Assembly: GCA_022828595.1 (NCBI GenBank)
Contig: JAKGHH010000001.1
Location: 68,382,401-68,446,400 of the forward strand
Direction of reading: 5' to 3'
Source of the DNA: Nelumbo lutea
Taxonomy: Eukaryota; Streptophyta; Magnoliopsida; Proteales; Nelumbonaceae
DNA: 64,000 nt
Shown: positions 37,301 to 49,300 of the stretch, piece by piece
Layout of the letters: each line of letters starts with the position of its first letter
How positions within the stretch are numbered: position 1 is the stretch's first letter
Notes under the pieces: generated by a model
Database searches by the model: none
Told to the model about the DNA's origin: nothing
The model's input: the letters and a program-made list of their open reading frames with translations, nothing else
Program-made: the position numbers and the translations under genes

Positions 37301-40300
37301 ATCTTGAATATTTATCAGATAAAGTTAATAACAATAGCTCCAAACCCATTGTGTTTGGAGCTATCACAAGGAAATCCATGACTCCCATTATTTTCTTTTT
37401 CAGATTTCATCATATACAATTCAGTGGCTTCTTGAATGCTGTGACAATCACCTTCTGAGACCAACCCCACTCCCTATAGAGCTCTAATTTTCTTTTGCAA
37501 TTTTCTTTGCACCCAAACTTTGTAGAGATCACCAGGACGAGAACAGTCTTTGAAGACTCGAAGCCCATTTCTTGAAGATGTTTGTCTATTATTTCTTGTC
37601 CTCACTCTTGGTTCTTGTGGCTTAGGCAGAACCAGAAAGGCCTTCAAGGAAGAACTTGAAGTTGAAATTAATTGTATTGAACCTTTTATGATGGAAGGAC
37701 TATGACGTTACATGTAAATGGTTTCAATGTTTTACTCATGGAAGGTGTTTTTAAGTTCAGTGGAGTCAGTGCACAAGGTATATTTAAGTCCATTTGATAA
37801 ACTCAGGGCATGTTTAAGTCAATTTCTGAAACCTCAGGGTATGCTTAAGTCTTTTTCAGAGAGAAACAAAAAAAAAGACTTAAACAGGTGAGAGAGAGGG
37901 GAAAAAAGAGAAATTTTTCTGGTAACAACTAGAATTCAATAAACCAAACTTTACTTCTTCAATATAAATCTTCTTTCATTGCAATTACAATGACTCTAAC
38001 TATAGTTTTTACAAACTCTAATTTGGAATAGGAAACCAACCGAAAAAACTTCTAATTGCTTTAAAACTAAGACAAATCCATAGGTAACCCACAATGACAC
38101 TTAAATAAGGGCTATAATTAATAAAACAACTATAATAGCTCAGTTCTAATCCCACTAAGATTAACTTAATGGAAAGACTCCAGACATTACTAGAGATAGC
38201 AAATCATGAGTCTACTAAACAATAGCAATTACAAGAAGTACCATAAATAACAAGAAGTCCAAAAGTTACTATAAATTGCAAATCATGAGCCTACTAAAAA
38301 TAGAAATTGCAAGAAGTCCAATAGTTGCCAATGAATAGTAAATTTCAAATACCAGTAGAATTTACATACAGTGGCTCTTTGACCTAAAACAATAGAATTT
38401 ACTACTTATTCACATGGTTTGCAATATCGACAATATTTGGCAAAACATCCCCGATATTTCCCTATTTGGTAGGTGGTGATATGAAATCTTCCGGGAATCC
38501 TTTCTCTACAAGCATCCTCGATATTTTGCTGATATGTTGGCAATATTTCAGATTTCATTGATAAACTACATATTTTAAGTCTAAAAATTTAGAATTTTAT
38601 TAAAAAATTCCAATATTTCATTAAAATCATCAAAGTTTTTTTAAAACATTTTCCTAAAAGAACCAACATGGAATTAGTGATTGGATAATTGGCTTGCTAC
38701 TTTGATATGATTCACTTACTAGGTCACTACAATTTAAAAGAGAAAAAAAAATGCATATAACTACAAAAGAATATTCTCAATCTAATCAAAATGTGTAGTA
38801 ACAATAAAGATAAAAGTTAAAAGTGGCAAGCAATTGACATATATAAAGAAGAGAAGAAGGCTAAAGACAAAAAGGGAGACAGAGAAACATACCTATTACA
38901 ATTGGTTTTTTTCCTATTTGATTTATATAATTCTTTTTAATGGATTTTTGAGCCTTAATGTGCAACTATATTTCTTCTAATGATCTCTTGAAGAGTACAT
39001 AATTAGAAGCTGAGTAACGAGAGATGGAGGAAGATAACTTCGAAATGGTGGGGAGATGGAGAAATGAAATAAAGATAGAATCATAGAAGCAAAAACATTC
39101 CTGCTCGAAGAAGTAAGGACAAGAAACCATGCATTCCTAAAAGTGAGAGAGGAGAAGGCGACAAGCCGACAACCCATCTTCAGTGCAAAGCAGTAGCCTG
39201 GTTGAAGGGTTTCCTGGATGTGGCTATGGTTTCAAAGAAAACTCAAAACTGGAATAACACATTGAGGATGACTGAGAAGACCTTGAGGGTGAATCTATGG
39301 TTTAATGTTAAAGGGTGGCTATGGTTTCAAAGAAAACTCAAAACTGGAATAGCACATTGAGGATGACTGAGAAGACTTTTAGGGTGAATCTGTTGTTTAA
39401 TGTTAAAGGGTGGTTTATCAATTATCATATTAACAGAATGGTATGGACATGGACAGAAGCAGATACTATGCATTCTGAAAGGAAAACAAAACTCGGTGTG
39501 GGATTTCTTTGCCAAGTTGTTACAACTATTCTTGGTAAGAAGAATCGAAGAAGACAAGAGACTCCAGACGTTATAGGAAAACAGAGCATCACCATTAAAG
39601 GAGAAAGAAGAGAAAATAGAGTATGATGACAATAAAAGTTATCAAGATTGGCACAAGAAATTCATGTTATAAATCAATAAGAAGGTAAATAATTGGAACC
39701 GGTTAGCTGAGGACATCAAGAGGAGATTATGCCCTGAAGGTTCACTAATGTAGTGCCATTTTTTTTTTGGATAAATGATTAATGTAGTGCCGTTTCAGGA
39801 AGCAAAAACCATATTGGAAGTCAAGAGCCTCGATGAAGAGATTCACACCCTCTCTATACAAACATCGGAGGGATTAGTGATTGTAGGACAGTGGAATCCC
39901 AGTGCAAATTGTGTGGAAGTATAGGGAACCCTCGGGTTACTGTACTAGGGATCCCTTTTCATGCTTGGTCAGTTGATTCGTGTAAAAATTTGCAAGAGCC
40001 TTTGGTGGAACAGCTGAGGAGATTGATGTGTCAGACCTTTGAGCAGCCTCCTTCAAATTGGTGGGAGTGAAGCTAGCAGCAGTTCCCAAATCAATGAAGT
40101 AGAGTTTCGATGGAGTAGCATACAAAATTTGGCTACTAATGTCGCTGGAAACCCAGATCTGGAGAGGAATACCAAAGGTAAGTTGGCTCTGGTCAGTCCA
40201 CAGTCCACAATCCACAATCCACATAGCAGATTAAGACTAGAGGAAGAAAGAAATTCAAATGGGTTGAAGGAAACCCAATCATTCCTTCCCCCCGAAATGC

Positions 40301-43300
40301 ACTAGCCAGGTTACTATCACATTATCTGAATCTGGGCCATCCAACCCAAATCAGAGGGTTCACTTTAAACATTATGTTATAGTGGTAGCAGAAGATTAAA
40401 ACAAGGAATGTGGAAAGGCACCATTAACTAAACCATTGGTCGAACCAGTTAGTTTGGCTCAACAAACCAGCCCAAGATCCAAGTCACGTGTTTTCTTAAA
40501 AGATCAAGTGAGGGGCCCTGGTCTCTTGTTAGGGGACAACAAGGACAACCTATTATCTTCCTCTTTGAAGCCCAAGGGTTCCCCTTGCGCTGCAGCTGCA
40601 GAATCAACTACCAGGCCTCAATCCGAGTCACAGGTTAAGTCTCTTGGGACAAATTTGGCAGCGAAGCTCACCTAGATTTGGAAGCCAGTGTCAAGTTAGA
40701 ACACCACAACTCCTGATAAGCCCAACCCAAAATTTTTTAGGGCTCCTCATGAAGATTCATAGGAAGACAGTGACTGGGAGAATCTAAGGGAAGAGGAGGA
40801 TCTTCAGATGCTACTAAGGCTTGCAAATTCTGGGATGAGGATGATTACACACAGAGCTCCTATTTGAGGACCCTTCTTCCGAGACTTCCCTGATACCAAA
40901 AGAAGACGGTTTTGAATTGACTGCTTCCGACCTGGAGGTGATACCAAATGAATCTAAAAGAAAAAGAAAGGAGGTACAGTTGCAAGGTGTCCATATGTGG
41001 ATTCTGGATATCAACACTGATCTACATGGCAAAGCACAAGAGGAATAGTCTACTGATGCTTTCCATGGCTTACTGACAAGGAAAAAATAACTACAGAAAG
41101 TGCTTAAAAAAGGCCAACTCGGCTTTGAAACAGGGAGTCCCTACCCCTTTACCTTACTTTCTTCTTTACCTCTCTATATTGGTCTTTGCCCTGAAACTCT
41201 CTCTAATTGTGCCTCCTCTGTTGTTGCAGATCCAATTAGAGCCATTTCGGGCCAAAATGCTTGCAATTTAAGTGCCTGAGTTGGATTCACAGAAGGACTC
41301 TGTGACAGTGGGGTTAGGTTTTTTCAGCACTTAGGTACAACAACATAGCCAGGAAAAGGTTTTAGCTGGACTCTTGCCCCTTAGGGAGCTTCTAGGGGAA
41401 TCCTAACTATCTGGAGGAATGAGGAGGTGGAATGTGTCGAGGAGATGATTGGCCAGTTTTCAGTGTATAAAAATTAAAAGCTCCTTGGAGGGGAGGGAAT
41501 GGGCACTAACATATGCCCTATGGCCCTAACTCGTATAAAGATAGGGCGTTATTTTGGGAGGAATTATCTGCTATCAGAAGCATTTTGGGTTGGATCTTGG
41601 TGTTTGAGGGGAGATATTAATGTTATTAGGTTCTCAGGAGAAACAAAAAACCCAAACCAAGGATTCACCACTAGCATCAGAAATTTCAATAATCTCATTG
41701 ATGCCCTAGAATTGAAGGAAATTCTACTTTTACGAGCAGATTTTACTTGGTCAAACTTTCAGTTAACCCCCCCAACTTGTTCTAAATTGGATAGGTTCCT
41801 CTTCTCTCATGATTGGGAGGAACTATGAGGGACATTAGTATAAAGAACCTTGCTGAGAGTTACTTCAGATCATTGTCCTATCTGCATTAAGAAAGAAATT
41901 CCTTCTGGTGTGGGCCTGCTCCTTTTAGGGGAGAAAGAAAATTGGAAGTTTTTCTAAGAAGTTAAAGGGCTAAAGGGGAAGATAAAGGCTTGGAACTTAG
42001 AGCAGTTTGGAAGGGTTGAAGAAACAAAAGAAAAAATTGCCACTAGAATTGAAGAGTTGCACAGAAAATAAGCTTTTAGAACCTTGGAAGAGGAGGAAAG
42101 ATGGAAGTTAAAGATAGAGTTGGAGGACATATTAAGCAGAGAAGAAATTAGTTGGAGACAGAAGTCAAGATGTAAATGGATTGTAGAAGGAGATGGTAAT
42201 ACTAAATTCTTTCACTCGCAAAAGGTAGAAAAAGGAAAAACACCATTCATAGTGTGGAAGTGGAAGGCCAAGTGTTAAGAGAGCCTTAGGAGATTGTAAG
42301 GGTCTTTGTAAATCACTTTAAGACTATTTTCTCAATTCCAGATGGGAATCAGTTAGGTGTGCCAGAGTTTGATTCATAGTTTTCAAGGTGCCAAGGCGAG
42401 GCTGGGCAACAGGGGGGTGCCTTGTTGCCTAGTCGCCTAGGTGATGGATTTTTTTAAGTGAAAAAAACATATCCTAGGTAGTTCCCTAGGTTCCATAACC
42501 ATCTTTCCTTAATAACTATCCATAATTTTCAGAAGAAAATTATAAGCTTCATGTTTATGTCTAGAAAATCAACATATTTATGAGAAGAAAAAGAAGAAAG
42601 AAAAGAAAATTCAAAAAATATGGGGACTGAACCCCTGTTTTTGTTATAAGAAAAGAAGAAAAGAAAAGGTGGAAGAAGAAGAAGAAGAAGATGTGGAGGA
42701 AGAAATGTGTTGATTAGACAAAACTTTAAGTTTTTCCCTTAATTATTGGTTCAAATTCTGAAGTCTTTGAGGGTTCAATACAGCAGTTAGCAATGTTTGT
42801 GTTGATTAAACCCTAACAAATAAGAAAATAATAAAAAGAAATTAGTTTATAAATGAATATTTTTGTTTAACAATGTCTATTTTATAATTATAATCTCAAA
42901 AAAGTAACAATTTAAAAGTATTTTATAAGACACGATACAAAACCGGTAGGCGACTGGGCGAGGCGAACCTCCAAGGGCGCCTTGTCGCCTAGGCGCCCGC
43001 CTAGGCGTCGCCTTGACACCTATGACTTGGATTGGAATATAATCTCAAAGAAACAGTCGATGTTGTTGGAAAAGAGATTTTCTTTGGAAGAAATCAAAGA
43101 AGCCATTTTCTCAATGGATAGGTTTAAAGCCCTTGGGCCGGATGGATTTTATATGGCCTTTAACCAGGAGTTTTGGGAGTTTCTGAAGTCTGAGATTTTG
43201 GAAGTGTTTGAGGAATTCTATCGTGAAGGGGAACTCCCCTTTGGAGCAAATGCCACTTTCATCTCACTAGTGCCTAAAAGGGTTAGACCAATTAGCTTGA

Positions 43301-46300
43301 TAGGGAACATTTATAATATCATCTCAAAGGTCTTATCTGAGAGGCTTAAGCAGGTGCTACCCTTAGTGATTTCACCTTTTTAAAAGGGCTTTTGTAGAAA
43401 GCACGCAAATTGTCGACCAGATCCTAGTGGCTAATGAGTGTGTTGTCGAAAAGAGAGAGTAGAGAAAAGAACTTGGTGTGTAAATTGAATCTTAAGAAGG
43501 CTAACGATTTAGCTTATTGAAGATTTTTTATATAAATTTTAGAAAAGTTTGGTTTTGCTGCAAGATCAAGGTCATGGGTTAAAGATTGTGTTAATTCAGT
43601 CCAATATTCAATTCTCATAAATGGGGTGGCAAAAGATTTCTTCCCAACTAAGAGAGAAATAAGACAAGGGGACCCTTTATCCTCTTTCCTATTCACCCTA
43701 GTGGAGAAGTGTTAAGTAGAACAATTATGGATGCAGATTCACAGGGTCTCATTAGGGGCTGGAGAGTGGGTAAATACATGTGATATGCTGCAGAAAAGAA
43801 GGCCCTCTTCTTGCCTCTCTCCTCATATGTGCTTCTTATGTAGGGATAGTGGACAGACCTTATCTCACTTATTAACCTCCTGCTCCTTTGTACATCATAT
43901 TTGGGAGTTTTCTGCTCTCTTTTTGGTTGCAAGTGGGACCCCCTCAAGAGATGGCGGATATTTTCAACCTAATGTTCTTGAGGCAACTAAAGAAGAGAAG
44001 GGTATTGTAGAGAGCTACTAAGGCAGAAATTGTGTTGTCAGTATGGGAGGAGAGGAATGACAATTTTTTGGGCAAAGAGTAGGTCTATGGAGGAGGTGCT
44101 AGATAGTATTAAAGTGAAGGTAACCTTTTGGTAGAAACCATGGACAGTTTCCACAACTTCTCTGTGTCTGACAATATAAGGAATTAGAGGTAACTAGAAG
44201 CAGTCAGTTAGGAGGGCTTGGGATTGGGAATATCAGGAAAAGAAACATGGCATTGTTGGGGAAATGGTTATGGAGGTTTCCAATGGAAAGGGACAAACTT
44301 TGGACGAAGATTGTGGCGAGTATACATGGGCTGGAAGACAATGACTATGATCCAGGAATCTTGGCAAGGACTACAGTTGCTTCTCTTTGGAAAGCCATTC
44401 ATGATTTGCTTCCAGTTTTCTCCCCTGGGATAAAGTATGATCTGAACTCTGGTAATCTCGTAAAATTCTGGGAGCAGCCTTGGGTTGGGGACTCATCTCT
44501 GATGGACCAATTTCCTTGCTTATATGGTTTGTCAAATCTGAAGAATGAAGCCATTTCTTCTTTTTTTAGTTCCTTCTGATTCTAATTCCGATTTTGGATG
44601 GAATCTAGGGTTGAGGAGAACAATAAGGGATACGGATTTGGGCTGCCTGTCGTCTCTACAAGCCATCCTTGAAAATGTTTTCTTGGACCCGAGTAAGGAT
44701 GACTCCAGAATTTGGACCCCATCCTCCAATGGTTCCTTCTCCTGTGCGTCATTTTTTGAGACCTTGGTCCATCCTCCTGCTCCCTCTGGCCTTTCCTTCC
44801 CTGTTAATGAGATTTGGAGTAAACCCATTCCTCCTCAGGTCGGTAGTTTTTGTTGGGAAACTTTCCTGGAAAGAATAAATACAACTGACTTGCTTCAAAG
44901 AAAGAGACCTAATTCTTGCTTACTTCCCAATAGGTGTGTTCTTTGTAAAGCTAATGAGGAAACGGTTTACCACCTTATGGTTACTTGTCCGGTTACTAAG
45001 ACTATTTGGGAGTGGGCTTCATCCTTGTTTGAATGCACTTGGAATCCCCCCGTGAGTTTGCTAAGCTTGTTCTCTCCTTCATTCTCAAGATGGCCTAAGA
45101 AAAGAGGGAAGATCATGTGGAGAAGCATTAGAACAGATGTGTGCTGGTCCGTATGGTCAGAGAGGAACTCTAGAATTTTTTCAGAAAGGAAAGATCTATG
45201 GAGAATTTAACTGAATTGATACACTTAAGGGTTGGTCACTGGCTGAAATTTTTGGAGCTTTTTTCAGATTTCTCCATGGCTGATCTTTTGAGAAAGTCGA
45301 AAGAAATTACCACCTCGGCTCAGTGCAAAAGGACCTCTAGACCTTCTTGGTCCCCCCTCCTTCAGGATTCATGAAACTGAATTTTGATGGTTATAGTTTA
45401 AGGAATCCTGGGCCTTCTAGGATTGGGGGAGTTTTCAGAAATGAGGCTGGGATTATTTTTGCTATGTTCTCTGGCCCTATTGGTGAGGGTGGCTCTCTTA
45501 GCGCAAAGATTTTAGTAGCTTTGGAAGGAATCAAAAGAGCAAAAGAATTAAACATTCGGTGCTTGATCATTGAAGGGGACTCGGAGGTGGTAATTAGGTG
45601 GTTGAAGGAAGACAGCAATGGTTTGTGGAGCTACAGAAATGAAAAGAAAAAATTTAAATGGCTGAGTAGGGATATTGAGGTGAAGTACAGCTGGGTGAAG
45701 AGAAGTGCTAATTCCATGGCTGATGGGTTAGCCAAGCAAGAGGTGCTTAAGGATTCTTTGTTTTGGGCCCCTTTTTAGATTTCTTTCTTGTTCTCTGTTG
45801 TGGGGGAATTAAGATATTTTACCTCCCCTCTCTTGTACTTAAAGTTTCACAATTTTTATAATCTAATAAAGCATTCTGTTATTGACCAAAAAAAATATAA
45901 GGAATTGGAGGGAGGTAGCACTTTCCTCTAAGTTAAGAGAAGAAATAAGAAGAGTGTGGAAACCCCCAGTAGGTGCTAAAATAAAACTGAACTTTGATGG
46001 AAGCTTGTTGGGCAACCTAGGGTTGGCAGGAATAGAGGGTGTAATGAGAAACTCGGGAGTGTAGGATACTGGCTTTATATTCAAGGCCAATTGGTACTGC
46101 AATTCTGCAAATTCAGTGGAGGCAGTACTTTTGGCACTTCTACAGGGGCTCAGGCTTGCAAAACAATTGGGATTCAAACAAGTGGAGGTGGAAGGGGGCT
46201 CGAAAATCATTATTTTGTAGGCAAGATGTAAAAGACATATCCCATGGACCCTCAAACATGTTTTCAGGGAAGTGGAAAGGATAGCAAAGGACCTAAATGC

Positions 46301-49300
46301 TGAGTTCAAATGGGTTAGGAGTGCAAATGGACTAGTTGACTCCCTAGCAAAACAAGAAGCTGTAAGATAACATTTGTACTGGATTTTTGTAAATCAGCTT
46401 ATGTACTGTGGAGACACTTTTTGTACTTATTCCCTTCCAATCAATATAATAATATAAATTTTGCTGATCAAAATATATATATATATATATCTCATGAAGA
46501 CTTATTAACTAATTTAATGTTCCTAAAAACTTTCTTGATTTTTTGGATTTTCCAAACATCTTAGCAAAAGACCTCCACAATCCTACATAGCAATGTGTTC
46601 ATTGATATTCATAATACAAACCATGCTTGTAAACTAGAAGCATAGGATGATATAATCATGTTTTAACTTGAAAATCAATAATCCACATACAATGATCAAT
46701 GGCTCTTTAACCTACATATGATGGAAAATGAACTTATTATCTGGTCTTAAATAACCTATATTTTCTAGAAAGGGCTCTAAAACAAGTCTCCCTTGACAAA
46801 ACAAAATAAAAGCAAAGAAATGACAAAGTCAAAAGCTAATTCTTGATTGAATTGATTTGAGTCACATGAATCATATAAATCATGAGATTCCTAAATCAAA
46901 TTGTAAGGTTCAAACATAAGATTGAAACCAAAAGCCTTGATATTCATGATTCAAGTTGTGAATCATATCATAAATTGTAAGATTTTCACAACACTGACCA
47001 AAAAGAGTGAGTTTATAGATAGATAAGCTAACAAAAAAGCGCAAATATCATTTTAGAATGAGAAGATAGCAACAATCAGTTGTATCTAGCAAATCAATCC
47101 AGTTAAGTGCCACCAAACCTGCTTGACAATACTAGATCGCCTATCAGATAGTTGTGTGCTCAGAGGAGGAACAAGTTGCTTCAAGAGTGCAGGAAAACAA
47201 GGATAATCAGCACCACCTGATAGGACATTAAACAAAGAAGTATCATTATTTTTCTAACCTTAAATATTATGTCATAATGTAACTGGAGATTACCAGAATG
47301 AAAACAGTAGAAGATCTCTTAGAACAACTAATAGAAGTAAGTTGAGAGCAAACAAATCAGTTCTCAATAGCAATCGACTAGAGAGAACAATAAAAGAAAC
47401 TTCATTCCTTTTTTTGCCTTTAGTAGTTGAGGTTTTGGGGCAGATTTGTGCAGTTTTTAGTAGTTGTTTTGTTTATCTTTTGTTTAGATAGGAAGTGGGG
47501 ACCACAGCACTCTTGTTGAGTCCCTTTTTCAGTAGTTCTTTTAAGTTACTTATGTTGTTTATGTGTTAACCTATAAGGGCATATTAGTCATTGTACCCTT
47601 TTTAATTAAAAGTATAAATAAATACTAGTGAGGAGGGCGGCCAGAATTATTGCTCTCTTTATTTCTCAATCTCTTCTCTTCTCTTCCTCTTCCTCTTCTC
47701 TTCTCCTTCTCTTCTTCTTCTTCAAGAAATATCATTTTTCTTTACAGATTCTTGATTCAGCAGTTTTCTACTTGGTATCAAAGCAAGACTAGGGTTTCTT
47801 GGAGTTCTTCCATGCAGTCCTAGATCAGTTGATTGCATGAGGAGATAAAGGGCTGATCGATCTACTTCAGACTGCCCAGTTCTTGGATTTTTTTGGTGGG
47901 TTTCAATCATCAAGAGGGTGATCTATGTTTTTGCATGAAAATCAGGAAGAATTGGAGTGTGGAGAAGAGTCCTAGTCAAGTTGGACTCTTCAATTTTGAT
48001 CTGATATTGGGCGCTTGGACCTTGTTGGACTTCTCTCTAGGATTGATATAGGGGGTGGTTTGGTTTCTAGGAGGTTCTGAGCCTTCTAAAGTGATCGATT
48101 CACTTTTCTCTTCAGTGGGAGACGGTGGGAGAAGAGGGATTTCTCTTCGGCTAGGCTTTTCTTCTTCCAATAAGGTATGTTACCCTTGTGTGTGAGATCG
48201 ATTTATCTTGGAGGCTTTCTACCTAGTTATTTCTTGTTTTTGAATTATTTGAAGTTGAAATGGAGAATTGGAGTACCGAGCAAAAGTCCACTGTAGGAGG
48301 TGCTAGTGATATTTTTGGGTCTGGAACTATTACCACAATGAAATTAGATGGTACAAATTATTTAGAATGGGCACAATCAGCCAAGATGGTCATTGGTGCT
48401 CATGGGAAACTGGGGTACATCACTAAAGAGGAGAAGAAACCTGATACAGATTCCTCCCGATGGGTACAAGAGAATTACATGGTGATGTTCTGGTTGTGTA
48501 ACTCTATGTTACCTCACCTTGGTAAAAAAATTTTGTGGGCTAATACTACAAAGGAGATTTGGGATGGAGTGACTGAAACCTATTCCGAGAAACAAAGTGT
48601 AGCTAGAGCCTATCAGTTAAGGAATCAGGTGATTAATACAAACATGGGGATAAACCTCTTGCTATGTGTTTCTTCTCCATGCTAAAAGCGCTTTGCCAAG
48701 CAATACATCCTTTCTAGAGAAAGTGTGACTCTTTTTTAAGCTTATGTCTTTGTTTCTGGAGAGGAGAGCAGGAGGAATGTCGAGACAGCCTGGGATTGAC
48801 CAGTCGGCAATGATTAGTACAGTCAAATCTAAGCCGAATGAAGACAGGGGGAGTAGTGAGACTAGGAAGGAGGATAAGGACTTGGTGTGTGACTATTGCA
48901 AGAAGGCTAGGCATACCAGAGACACTTGTTGGAAGCGCTACCCACATTTCATACCAGCTCGGGTCAAGAACAAGAAAGGAAATGCAAATGTGGCAGCAGT
49001 TAGAACTGAATTGGATAAGTATGGATAGCTTACGAGCAAGAAGGATTCAGCCGGTTCTAGTTCTTTCGACAAGCAACAGAGTGCAAGAGCCAATCACACA
49101 ACTTCCTTTGCTTATACAGATAGTTCATATGTGGTGGCAAATTATGCATCCACCTCAGGTAAGGAGGGAGCTCCTTGGATTATAGACTCAGAAGCATCTA
49201 AGCACATGACCAATATATCTACCCTTTTTAGTTCCTACCAGTTGTGCTCTAGTAGAGACAGAGTCTCTACAGCAGATGGTTCCCATATTCCCATTGCTAG

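Larger units (their letters stand above)
38980..46490 (+). mobile_element. LINE-E1, near full-length but decayed LINE, interrupted by a TIR element and a second LINE
   Basis: An ORF1-type protein lies at about 39200-40300; VLGIPFHAWSVDS (near 39930-39970) fits the DUF4283-type plant LINE ORF1. The endonuclease C-terminus is at 41560-41828 (RGDINVIRFSGE, DFTWSNFQ, CSKLDRFLFSHDW). The linker is at 42084-42278, the RT start at 43020-43383 (ALGPDGFYMAF, PISLIGNIYNIISKVLSERL) and the zinc-binding part at 43768-44020. RNase H resumes at 45912-46370 (IKLNFDGSLLGN). It is broken at 42375-43024 by an inverted-repeat element and at 44191-45893 by LINE-E2. Start is approximate. Antisense in CLASP intron 7. 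Confidence 0.82.

Noticed and set aside
37690..37900. Second MITE starting GACTTAAAC at 37878
   Set aside because: Only a short GACTTAAACAGG match follows the long-TIR element; no matching second end found.
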